Under the pieces are notes generated by a model that worked only from the letters and a program-made list of their open reading frames with translations, made no database searches and was not told the origin of the DNA. 6,736 nucleotides of DNA from the NCBI GenBank assembly GCA_902470265.1, contig CABRFW010000092.1, forward strand, positions 1-6,736, given 5' to 3'. The stretch comes from an uncultured Collinsella sp. Lineage in GTDB: Bacteria; Actinomycetota; Coriobacteriia; Coriobacteriales; Coriobacteriaceae. Of this stretch, positions 1-5,860 are shown piece after piece. Position 1 is the first letter of the stretch, and each line of letters starts with the position of its first letter. The position numbers were made by a program, and so were the translations under genes.

Positions 1-702
1 CTCTACAACAAGACCGAGGGCGCGGTGCAGGTCATCGACATCAACACGCTGGGCGTGCTGAACGTGGTGACGGGTAACGCGGACGTTACTTCGTTTGGCG
101 ATCTGGCGGGCCATACCGTCTACATGACGGGCAAGGGCACCACGCCGGAGTACGTCATGAACTACCTGTTGGAGCGCGCGGGCCTGACCGGTCAGGTGGC
201 GCTCGAGTTTAAGAGCGAGCCCACCGAGGTGCTGTCGGCCCTGCTTGCCGATCCGTCCGCCGTGGGCGTGCTGCCGGAGCCGTTCAAGACCGCTGCCATC
301 GCCAAGAGCGAAGGCAGGCTGTCGGCGCCGGTGAGCCTGACCGATGTGTGGGACGAGCTGGCAGGTGACACGGGCTCCCGTTTGCTGACGGGCGTGACCG
401 TGGTGCGCCGGGCCTTTGCCGAGGAGCATCCCGAGGCCGTGGCGGAGTTCTTGCGCTGCCATGAGGCGAGCGTGAAGGCCGTCAATGCGGCGCCGGCGGA
501 CTGGGCTCAGGCCGTGGTCGATGCGGACATCGTGGATAACGCCACGATTGCCGAAAAGGCGATTCCCGGGTGCATGCTCGTGTGCCGGACGGGGAAGGAT
601 ATGAAGGCGGCGCTCGGTGGGTACCTGCAGGTGCTGGCCGATGCGGACGCGAGCGCCGTGGGTGGCAAGCTCCCGGCTGACGATTTCTACTACATGGAGT
701 AG
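1..702 (+). CDS. ABC transporter substrate-binding protein, NitT/TauT type, 5'-truncated by window edge
   Basis: The reading frame is open from base 1 to a TAG at 700-702, giving 233 visible residues. The signal peptide and first part of lobe 1 are missing; relatives are usually somewhat over 300 residues. The fragment reads like the periplasmic-binding fold of the NMT1/SsuA (nitrate, sulfonate, thiamine-precursor) class. It has a 'DLAGHTVYMTGKGTTPEY' stretch around residues 33-51, then a 'VGVLPEPF' segment, then 'VTVVRRAFAEEHPEAVAEFL', a lobe-closing helix typical of this class, and it ends in 'DDFYYME'. In a Gram-positive-type cell it would be a lipoprotein that captures a small solute outside the membrane and delivers it to the permease. 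The gene for that permease follows after 3 bp, so the two are one operon and probably one importer. The substrate is unknown: class membership does not settle nitrate, sulfonate or pyrimidine. The family call is firm; the substrate is not. Confidence 0.88.
   Translation, partial: LYNKTEGAVQVIDINTLGVLNVVTGNADVTSFGDLAGHTVYMTGKGTTPEYVMNYLLERAGLTGQVALEFKSEPTEVLSALLADPSAVGVLPEPFKTAAIAKSEGRLSAPVSLTDVWDELAGDTGSRLLTGVTVVRRAFAEEHPEAVAEFLRCHEASVKAVNAAPADWAQAVVDADIVDNATIAEKAIPGCMLVCRTGKDMKAALGGYLQVLADADASAVGGKLPADDFYYME
696..699 (+). promoter_or_regulatory. Ribosome binding site for the fused ABC gene
   Basis: GGAG lies inside the last codons of the preceding gene, 6 nt before the GTG at 706. It supports GTG 706 rather than the in-frame ATG at 727, and it implies translational coupling of the two transporter genes. 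Confidence 0.6.
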
Positions 703-705
703 CCC

Positions 706-2082
706 GTGCGTGCGTTTGCTCGACAAATGACGGAGCGTATGAAGGCGGTGGCGGCAGCGGGTGCCGTCGCCGCCTTTTGGCTTGCCGCGTGGATGCTGGT
801 GGCGGCGTTGGTAGCGCAGCCGCTGATCTTGCCGGGGCCGGGTGCTGTTGCCTTGGCGCTGCTGCGCCTGGTGTGCGATGGCGGCACCTGGACGATTTTG
901 GCGGGCTCGGGCGCGCGAATACTGGGCGGGCTGGCGCTTGCCGCGGTGTGTGGTGGCGTGCTTGCCGGGATTTCGTCACGGTCGCGGGCGTTCGCGCACT
1001 TGGTGGCTCCGGCGCTGTCGTTTGTAAAGGCGACGCCGGTCGCCTGCGTGGTGGTCCTGCTGCTTATTTGGTTGGGATCGGCGCGCGTGAGCATCGCCGC
1101 TGTCTTTTTGATGGCGCTGCCGGGCGTGTATTTTTCGCTGGCCGAGGGCTTGGCACGGGTGAATAAACCGCTGGAGCAGATGTTCCGTCTGCATGGCGTG
1201 CGCGGCTGGTGCCTGTTTTGCGCCCATACCTGGCGCGAAGTCCTGCCGTTTGTGCTTTCGTGCGCCCGCGCCGTGATCGGCATGAGCTGGAAGGCCGGCG
1301 TGGCAGCCGAGCTGATCGGCATGGCGGTGGGCACCGTGGGTGAGCGCATCTATCAGGCAAAGCTTTTGATTGAGACGGCTGATTTGCTGGCGTGGACCGT
1401 GCTGGTCGTTGCCGCCTCGTGGGCGTGTGAGCGCGTGCTGGTGTGGCTGCTGCGGGTTTCGGGACCCGTGGCGTGGCGCGCGGCCGTGCGGGCGCATGGG
1501 CATGGACTGCGCGGGCGTGCGGGGGCTGCGAGCGATGGCACTGCAGCGGAGCTTGCGCTTGCCGTGGGCGATCGTGCGCCGTGGGCTCCGGCACTGGACG
1601 GTCTGGCGCTCAACGTGCCCGCGGGCGGGCGTATCTGTGTGATGGGTGCTTCGGGTGCGGGCAAGTCGACGCTGCTTGCGCTAGCGGCGGGGGAGTCCGC
1701 GCCGTGCTCGATGGTGTTTCAGGATGCACGCTTGGCCGAGTCCGCCTCGGCGCTGGATAACGTGCTGGTGTGCGCCGATGCGCGTGTGGATGCTTCGAGC
1801 GCCGCGGCATTGCTGCGCCTGCTGGTGCCGGGAGTCGATGTGGATGCTCGCGTGGCCGAGCTTTCGGGCGGGCAGCGCCGTCGCGTCGAGATCGCTCGAG
1901 CCCTGCTGTGCCCGGGCGGCGCGGTGATTCTTGACGAGCCCTTTACCGGCCTGGATGCCGCCGCGCGCGATGCGACGACCAAGGTCGTGCTCGACCTGCT
2001 CGACGGCCGCACGCTCTTGCTTGCCACGCACGACGCCGCCGACGCTCAGGCCCTCGATATCTCGGACATCATCACGCTCTAA
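706..2082 (+). CDS. Fused ABC transporter permease-ATPase (NitT/TauT-type importer)
   Basis: A 458-residue protein joins two subunits that are normally separate. Residues 14-250 are a BPD-type permease with several membrane segments (about 15-38, 66-88, 108-124, 127-146, 185-212, 227-249). An EAA-like cytoplasmic loop lies near 157-181, with its glycine at 164. After a hydrophilic linker (about 251-285) comes an ABC ATPase. Walker A is GASGAGKS at 314-321 (Lys320), the Q-loop glutamine is Gln339, the signature is LSGGQ at 386-390, Walker B is AVILDEP at 406-412 (Glu411 catalytic), the D-loop is near 415-417, and the switch His is 442. All catalytic residues are present, so it should hydrolyse ATP and drive uptake of the solute bound by the upstream protein; a homodimer would form the complete core. 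Only 19 residues separate Lys320 from Gln339, against about 37 in E. coli TauB as I remember it, so the beta strands between them are largely lost. The GTG start is supported by GGAG 6 nt upstream. The fusion and motifs are seen directly; the substrate is unknown. Confidence 0.9.
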   Translation: MRAFARQMTERMKAVAAAGAVAAFWLAAWMLVAALVAQPLILPGPGAVALALLRLVCDGGTWTILAGSGARILGGLALAAVCGGVLAGISSRSRAFAHLVAPALSFVKATPVACVVVLLLIWLGSARVSIAAVFLMALPGVYFSLAEGLARVNKPLEQMFRLHGVRGWCLFCAHTWREVLPFVLSCARAVIGMSWKAGVAAELIGMAVGTVGERIYQAKLLIETADLLAWTVLVVAASWACERVLVWLLRVSGPVAWRAAVRAHGHGLRGRAGAASDGTAAELALAVGDRAPWAPALDGLALNVPAGGRICVMGASGAGKSTLLALAAGESAPCSMVFQDARLAESASALDNVLVCADARVDASSAAALLRLLVPGVDVDARVAELSGGQRRRVEIARALLCPGGAVILDEPFTGLDAAARDATTKVVLDLLDGRTLLLATHDAADAQALDISDIITL

Positions 2083-2120
2083 AAACTAACTCAGCAACAA
2101 AATGATTCGTTTTCCTCCGT

Positions 2121-2130
2121 CCCCATGGGG
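2121..2130. repeat. Perfect 10-bp palindrome CCCCATGGGG
   Basis: A self-complementary decamer lies 39 bp after the stop of the fused ABC gene. As RNA it cannot form a usable hairpin, since the arms leave no loop, and no T-run follows, so it is not a convincing terminator. It could be a protein-binding site or chance in GC-rich DNA. The flanking CGTCCCCA (2118-2125) recurs at 2508-2515 in the repeat near the antitoxin stop. Confidence 0.35.
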
Positions 2131-2137
2131 TCTGGTG

Positions 2138-2146
2138 TGGTATTCT
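2138..2146 (+). promoter_or_regulatory. Possible extended -10 promoter element
   Basis: TGG followed by TATTCT fits an extended -10 (TGn then a 4/6 match to TATAAT). No good -35 box lies 16-18 bp upstream. If real, transcription would start near 2153, just ahead of the three decamer repeats, which would then sit in operator position for the antitoxin-protease operon. This is weak evidence from pattern alone. Confidence 0.25.
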
Positions 2147-2155
2147 ATCTGCGGG

Positions 2156-2185
2156 GTAATACTTAGGAATACCAAGTAATACCAA
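2156..2185. repeat. Three tandem 10-bp repeats, candidate operator
   Basis: Three adjacent decamers read GTAATACTTA, GGAATACCAA and GTAATACCAA. The AATAC core therefore recurs at 2158, 2168 and 2178, exactly one helical turn apart. An inverted copy of the core, TGGTATTC at 2138-2145, is the exact complement of GAATACCA at 2167-2174. Same-face, 10-bp-spaced sites suit cooperative binding by a small dimeric regulator, and ribbon-helix-helix antitoxins such as the one encoded next often bind upstream of their own gene. The repeats are seen directly; the regulatory role is inferred. Confidence 0.55.
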
Positions 2186-2204
2186 CGCCGCAGAAACAAA
2201 CTCC

Positions 2205-2263
2205 AGATGCGGGTCAATCGGGTTGCCTTCACAGCCCGTCGCCCAGCCGCGTGGCCCGCATCT
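2205..2263 (+). promoter_or_regulatory. Structured leader: nested hairpin upstream of the antitoxin gene
   Basis: Bases 2205-2216 pair with 2252-2263 as a 12-bp stem containing a single G-U pair. Inside its 35-nt loop, 2219-2225 pairs with 2232-2238 (7 bp, one G-U) around a CCTTCA loop. The structure ends 34 nt before the ATG at 2298, so it probably lies in the 5' untranslated region of the antitoxin-protease mRNA. No T-run follows, so it is not a standard terminator. It does not resemble a tRNA or any riboswitch I know. It could be a regulatory leader, an RNA-processing site or a REP-like element. Confidence 0.45.
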
Positions 2264-2297
2264 ATCCGCACCACCGTCGTTTCAAAAAGGAAGCGCC

Positions 2298-2519
2298 ATG
2301 GCAGAACACATGACCCCCGTAGTCGCGAAGGTCTTGCCCGAGGAGAAGGCAGCCTTCGCGGCGGCAACCCAGCTCGTGGGCACCACGCCGTCCAACGCCA
2401 TCCGCATGTTTATCGCCGCGTTCAATCGCTGCGGCACCTTTCCGTTTGACATCTCGCCCAACGGGGCCTTTGGCAAAGAGTGTCCCCAACAGCTAGTCGT
2501 TGAAGAACGTCCCCAATGA
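2298..2519 (+). CDS. RelB/DinJ-like antitoxin, orphan, with repeat-derived C-terminus
   Basis: A 73-residue protein starts at ATG 2298, with AAGGAAG at 2287-2293 just upstream. Residues 8-45 fit the ribbon-helix-helix dimerisation and DNA-binding part of RelB/DinJ antitoxins: a short strand ('VVAKVLPEE'), a helix, the 'TTPSNAIRMFIAAF' turn-helix, then 'GTFPFDISPN', which matches the 'LPFD' segment of DinJ. DinJ-type proteins bind operator DNA, and their C-terminal tails wrap the RelE/YafQ-type RNase toxin. No such toxin gene follows. Residues from about 62 onward are encoded within a 27-bp-period direct repeat, so the native toxin-binding tail is probably replaced or lost. The stop TGA lies 23 bp before the best start of a CPBP protease gene, so the two genes are almost certainly cotranscribed. 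It may be a decayed antitoxin, a stand-alone regulator, or half of an unconventional pair. The family call is fairly secure; the function is open. Confidence 0.75.
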   Translation: MAEHMTPVVAKVLPEEKAAFAAATQLVGTTPSNAIRMFIAAFNRCGTFPFDISPNGAFGKECPQQLVVEERPQ

Positions 2520-2527
2520 CTAGTCGT
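2482..2527. repeat. Imperfect direct repeat (19-bp units, 27-bp period) over the antitoxin stop codon
   Basis: Two 19-bp units, 2482-2500 and 2509-2527, agree at 16 of 19 positions. Both begin GTCCCCAA and end CTAGTCGT. The second contains GACTAGTC (2518-2525), a perfect 8-bp palindrome; ATGACTAGTCGT around it is nearly self-complementary. The repeat encodes the last dozen residues and the stop of the antitoxin and runs up to the ribosome binding site of the next gene. It looks like an interspersed intergenic repeat that invaded or eroded the 3' end of the gene. I believe similar CCCCAA...CTAGTCGTT strings recur in Collinsella genomes, but this is memory and was not checked. Confidence 0.65.
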
Positions 2528-2528
2528 C

Positions 2529-2537
2529 GGGAGGAGG
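2529..2537 (+). promoter_or_regulatory. Ribosome binding site deciding the protease start
   Basis: GGGAGGAGG ends 5 nt before ATG 2543. It makes 2543 the preferred start over the in-frame ATG at 2516, which overlaps the antitoxin stop as ATGA and would add nine residues including this site. Confidence 0.8.
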
Positions 2538-2542
2538 TTGGC

Positions 2543-3454
2543 ATGCTCAATGCGATGATTTGGGCGCTTGCCTGTTTTGGCGTCGTCGCTGCCGATATTG
2601 CCCTGAGCATGGTTTTGTTCTCCGCGTTGGACATCGTGTCGGCGCTGACAGGTTTCCCGGTCGACAATCTCGATATCCAATGGTTTCAGGCTGCCGCTCA
2701 GACGGCGTCATTTTTGATGGCGCTGCTGTGGTGGCGTTATCTGTGGCCCCGCTCCTTCATGGCGCGCCGGCAAGGCGAACGCCCACTCGGCGGGGGAGCA
2801 GGCGCGGCATGGAAGCGCATTGTCTGCATTGTTGTGATCGGCCTATCCATGCAGGTGGTCATTAGCTACCTATGCGACGGCGTACTGTCGCTGCTGCCCG
2901 AGGTCGCGGCAGACTATAGCGATCTCGTCGAGGAGACGGGCATGGGCGATACCAGCCTTCTTGCGGTCTTGACCACAGTGCTCGGCGCTCCGTTTTGCGA
3001 AGAGCTCCTGGTGCGCGGCATCATCTTTGAGTTTTCGCTGCGTGCGTTTAATCCACAGTGCCGTTCGCTCTGGAAGCGCCGGCGCCGCGCGAACGCGCAG
3101 GACGGCGCCATAGTGCCCTGGGCGGCCCCGAGTACCTGGGGCGTCGCCGCGGCGATTGTGCTGCAGGCGGCAATCTTCGGCTTTATGCACATGAATTGGG
3201 TACAGGGCTGCTATGCGGGTGCCGCCGGCCTCATCTTTGGCTGGGTACTCGTGACCACCGGAAAGCTCTGCTACACGATTCTGCTGCACTTTGCCTTTAA
3301 TGCCGGGTCGTATCTCATGACGATGCTCTGGTTTGTGAACACGCCGCTCGACGTGGCGGTCACGGTTGCCATCGCCGGCATCATCCTCGTGGAGGCGATG
3401 CGCTCACTGCGCCACGCATGCGAGACGGACATAGCGACGGCACCGCTGCCTTAG
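2543..3454 (+). CDS. CPBP-family intramembrane glutamic endopeptidase (Abi/CAAX-type)
   Basis: From ATG 2543 the protein has 303 residues, strongly hydrophobic, with about seven or eight membrane segments. The three family motifs are complete: EExxxR at Glu153-Glu154-Arg158, FxxxH at Phe212-His216, and HxxxN at His249-Asn253. These are the active-site residues of the CPBP (CAAX protease and bacteriocin-processing) superfamily, so it should be an active membrane protease. Relatives process prenylated proteins in eukaryotes or are tied to bacteriocin self-immunity in bacteria. Between motifs 1 and 2 there is a basic loop rich in Arg and Lys (about residues 170-185) that makes the spacing longer than I would expect. 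The gene lies directly downstream of the RelB/DinJ-like gene, and its stop overlaps the stop of the convergent radical SAM gene by 4 bp. No bacteriocin precursor is visible, so the substrate is unknown. The family call is firm; linkage to the antitoxin is by position only. Confidence 0.92.
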   Translation: MLNAMIWALACFGVVAADIALSMVLFSALDIVSALTGFPVDNLDIQWFQAAAQTASFLMALLWWRYLWPRSFMARRQGERPLGGGAGAAWKRIVCIVVIGLSMQVVISYLCDGVLSLLPEVAADYSDLVEETGMGDTSLLAVLTTVLGAPFCEELLVRGIIFEFSLRAFNPQCRSLWKRRRRANAQDGAIVPWAAPSTWGVAAAIVLQAAIFGFMHMNWVQGCYAGAAGLIFGWVLVTTGKLCYTILLHFAFNAGSYLMTMLWFVNTPLDVAVTVAIAGIILVEAMRSLRHACETDIATAPLP

Positions 3455-5592
3455 TTGCGCCTGCCGCCTCCGTTGGCGCCCTGCCGTCCCTGGGCCGCGC
3501 GGTTGCGGCCGGCAGTGTTCTGCGCGCGCGACATGCCGCCGTGACCCTTGCTGCCCTTAGGCCCCTTGCCGGCGCCGCCAGCGCCACCGTGGGCCTTGCC
3601 GCCCTTATTGCCGGCGCCATGTCCGCCGCCAGCAGACGTCTCGCCCGGTCGCGGCGGCACGGGACGGATCAGGCAATGCTTGGTGTAGCCGATCAGGTCA
3701 CGACGCCCGGCTTTTTCCAGCGCCTCGCGCACGAGCTTGTAGTTCTCGGGCTTGCGGTATTGGATGAGCGCACGCTGCATGGCCTTCTCGTGCGGGTCGC
3801 GTGCCACGTAGATCGGCTGCATGGTACGTGGGTCCACGCCGGTGTAGTACATGCAGGTTGACATGGTGGACGGGGTGGGGTAGAAGTCCTGCACCTGCTC
3901 GGGCATGTAGCCCATGTCGCGCACGGCTTCGGCAAGGTCCACGGCTTCCTTCATCGTTGAGCCGGGATGGCTCGAGATTAGGTACGGCACTACGTACTGC
4001 TTGAGTCCGTATTCGCGGTTCAGGCGTTCAAATTTACGGCAGAACGCGTCGTAGACGGCTCGGCTCGGCTTGCCCATCACGGACAACACCGCGTCGCTCA
4101 CGTGCTCGGGTGCCACGCGCAGCTGGCCCGAGACATGGTGCTCCAGCAGCTCGCGCAAAAACTCGTCCGAGGCATCGGCCATGGTGTAGTCAAAGCGGAT
4201 GCCGCTGCGGACGAAGACCTTCTTGACGCCCGGCAGCTGGCGCAGGTCGCGCAGCAACTGCGTATAGCCGCTCTCGTCGACCACCATGTTCTTGCATACG
4301 CTCGGCCACAGGCAGCGCTTGTTCTTGCACACGCCATGCTTGAGCTGCTTGTCGCAGGCAGGGCGGCTAAAGTTTGCCGTCGGTCCGCCCACGTCGTTGA
4401 TATAGCCCTTAAACTCAGGATCGCGCGTGAGCAGCTCGGCTTCGCGTATGATCGAGTCGTGGCTGCGCATCTGCAGCACGCGACCCTGGTGGAAGGTGAG
4501 GGCGCAAAACGAGCACTCGCCAAAACAGCCGCGGTTGGAGCTAATGGAAAACTTGATCTCGGCAAAGGCCGGCACACCGCCCGCCGCGTCGTAGTCGGGA
4601 TGCCAATCGCGTGCGTAGGGGAGTTCGGCCACCTCGTCCATCTCGTCGGTGGTGAGCGTCGCCGATGGCGGGTTCTGCACCACATAGACGTTGTTGGGAT
4701 AGGGCTCTACCAGGCGATGTCCGGTGATGGGGTCCATATTCTGCTGCTGCACATTAAAGCTGCGTGCGTAGTTGAGCTTGTCGGCGGCAAGGTCGTTCCA
4801 GCTGGGCAGCAGGTCGTAGTCGTAGACCTCGTCAAGCGAACCCGTGCGGTAGACGGTGCCGTTGATATAGGTGATCTGATCGACGGGCAGCCCCGCGTCG
4901 AGTGCGTCGGCGATCTCGACAATCGCGTGCTCGCCCATGCCGTAGATGAGGATGTCGGCGCCCGAGTCGAGCAGTACCGAGCGCTTAAGCTTGTCCTGCC
5001 AGTAGTCGTAGTGGGCCAGACGGCGCAGGCTCGCCTCGATGCCGCCGATGATGATGGGAGCGTCCTTAAACGTCTGGCGGATGAGGTTGCCGTAGACCGT
5101 GACGGCGCGATTGGGACGGCGCCCCTCCTCGCCGCCGGGCGTGTAGGCGTCGGTGTGGCGGCGGTGCTTGGTCACCGAATAGTGGTTGACCATGGAGTCC
5201 ATGTTGCCGGCGCTGACCAAAAAGCCCAGGCGCGGCTCGCCGAGCACCGTGATGCTGGCGGGGTCGGTCCAGTCGGGCTGGCAGATAATGCCCACCTTGT
5301 AGCCGTGTGCATCGAGTACGCGGCTGATGATGGCCATACCAAAGCTGGGGTGGTCCACGTAGGCGTCGCCGCAGATGTAGACAAAGTCGCACTGGTCCCA
5401 GCCGCGCGCATTCATATCGGCGCGACTGACGGGGAGAAACTTGTCGCGGCCCGGACGCCAGGGACGGACGGGCGCTGCTGGGGTATGCGTGGTGTGCCCA
5501 CCCTGTGCCTTGCCGCCGCGCTTTTGTTGCTGGCCCTGTTTGCCCTGCTGACTGCGCTGGTTGTTCTGAGCGTGCTGAGGCTTTTTTGCCAC
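3451..5592 (-). CDS. ygiQ: YgiQ family radical SAM protein
   Basis: From GTG 5592 the protein has 713 residues, close to E. coli YgiQ (about 740). Order of parts: a Gln/Lys/Gly-rich low-complexity N-terminus (1-50); a conserved UPF0313 N-terminal domain beginning near 'KFLPVSRADM' (51-60) with 'VYICGDAYVDHPSFG' and 'IIIGGIEASLRR'; the radical SAM core with the 4Fe-4S motif CxxxCxxC at Cys356, Cys360 and Cys363; 'RVAPEHV' at 492-498; a C-terminal DUF3362-like part; and a Gly/Lys/His/Arg-rich tail (about 653-713). Radical SAM enzymes use the cluster to cleave S-adenosylmethionine and start radical chemistry. The reaction of YgiQ is not established to my knowledge, so none is assigned. The frame stays open upstream to 5778, but GTG 5592 has GGGAGG 4-5 nt before it and the upstream residues do not look conserved. 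It faces the protease gene tail to tail and is divergent from the DUF1275 gene. Confidence 0.95.
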   Translation of the reverse strand: MAKKPQHAQNNQRSQQGKQGQQQKRGGKAQGGHTTHTPAAPVRPWRPGRDKFLPVSRADMNARGWDQCDFVYICGDAYVDHPSFGMAIISRVLDAHGYKVGIICQPDWTDPASITVLGEPRLGFLVSAGNMDSMVNHYSVTKHRRHTDAYTPGGEEGRRPNRAVTVYGNLIRQTFKDAPIIIGGIEASLRRLAHYDYWQDKLKRSVLLDSGADILIYGMGEHAIVEIADALDAGLPVDQITYINGTVYRTGSLDEVYDYDLLPSWNDLAADKLNYARSFNVQQQNMDPITGHRLVEPYPNNVYVVQNPPSATLTTDEMDEVAELPYARDWHPDYDAAGGVPAFAEIKFSISSNRGCFGECSFCALTFHQGRVLQMRSHDSIIREAELLTRDPEFKGYINDVGGPTANFSRPACDKQLKHGVCKNKRCLWPSVCKNMVVDESGYTQLLRDLRQLPGVKKVFVRSGIRFDYTMADASDEFLRELLEHHVSGQLRVAPEHVSDAVLSVMGKPSRAVYDAFCRKFERLNREYGLKQYVVPYLISSHPGSTMKEAVDLAEAVRDMGYMPEQVQDFYPTPSTMSTCMYYTGVDPRTMQPIYVARDPHEKAMQRALIQYRKPENYKLVREALEKAGRRDLIGYTKHCLIRPVPPRPGETSAGGGHGAGNKGGKAHGGAGGAGKGPKGSKGHGGMSRAQNTAGRNRAAQGRQGANGGGRRN

Positions 5593-5596
5593 GATC

Positions 5597-5602
5597 CCTC
5601 CC
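5597..5602 (-). promoter_or_regulatory. Ribosome binding site deciding the ygiQ start
   Basis: Reading the minus strand, GGGAGG ends 4 nt before GTG 5592. This favours 5592 over the longer open frame reaching 5778. Confidence 0.75.
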
Positions 5603-5623
5603 GGTGTTTGTATGCTGCACGTA

Positions 5624-5629
5624 ATTGTA
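5624..5629 (-). promoter_or_regulatory. Possible -10 box for ygiQ
   Basis: On the minus strand TACAAT is a 5/6 match to TATAAT. Transcription would begin near 5617, leaving a leader of about 25 nt with the ribosome binding site well placed. No recognisable -35 box lies 16-18 bp upstream; that position falls inside the 12-bp inverted repeat, which could mean activator- or repressor-dependent initiation. Confidence 0.4.
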
Positions 5630-5664
5630 ACCAGTCTTTTTGGGACGGGGCTAAAAAGACTGGT
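5630..5664. repeat. Perfect 12-bp inverted repeat in the divergent ygiQ/DUF1275 promoter region
   Basis: ACCAGTCTTTTT (5630-5641) is exactly complementary to AAAAAGACTGGT (5653-5664), separated by an 11-base G-rich spacer. Neither strand has a T-run directly after the second arm, so a terminator is unlikely, and both neighbouring genes read away from it. It abuts the candidate -10 box of ygiQ and covers the -35 region. Likely roles are an operator for a dimeric regulator or a dispersed palindromic repeat. Confidence 0.65.
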
Positions 5665-5843
5665 GGAGTACACGAGCTGGCGGATCGGCGTGTCGATGCG
5701 GGTGCCGGCGCCGCGCCCGCTGTTTGTTTCCAGACTGTGTATCTGCGCGTTGGAGAACCCGTCTCGCGCGCACGCCATGTTGTCAATGGGTTACAGTATG
5801 AACGGCGGCTATGTTTCCGCCAACGCACGAGAGAGTCGTCAAC

Positions 5844-5850
5844 AAGGAGG
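5844..5850 (+). promoter_or_regulatory. Ribosome binding site for the DUF1275 gene
   Basis: AAGGAGG ends 10 nt before ATG 5861, a long but workable spacing. A closer ATG at 5851 abuts the site with no spacing and opens only a 14-codon frame, so 5861 is preferred. Confidence 0.65.
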
Positions 5851-5860
5851 ATGCACGACG

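Noticed and set aside
690..1664. Several minus-strand open frames opposite the fused ABC gene
   Set aside because: They are Pro/Arg/Ser/Ala-rich with no domain or ribosome binding site; they are reverse-frame shadows of a gene with complete ABC motifs.
2095..2116. AT-rich hairpin after the fused ABC gene as an intrinsic terminator
   Set aside because: The stem would be about five weak A-T/G-T pairs without GC content; too unstable to call.
2086..2367. Minus-strand 93-codon frame across the antitoxin leader
   Set aside because: No convincing ribosome binding site, no family resemblance, and it crosses the antitoxin start and the repeat region.
5698..5720. GC-only hairpin (8-bp stem, one G-U pair) between ygiQ and the DUF1275 gene
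   Set aside because: In such GC-rich sequence a stem of this kind arises easily, and nothing around it suggests a role.
5593..5778. N-terminal extension of YgiQ upstream of GTG 5592
   Set aside because: It would cross the 12-bp inverted repeat and candidate promoter, and GGGAGG at 5602-5597 marks GTG 5592 as the start.
5612..5860. N-terminal extension of the DUF1275 protein to an upstream start
   Set aside because: The extension is not family-like, and AAGGAGG at 5844-5850 points to ATG 5861.
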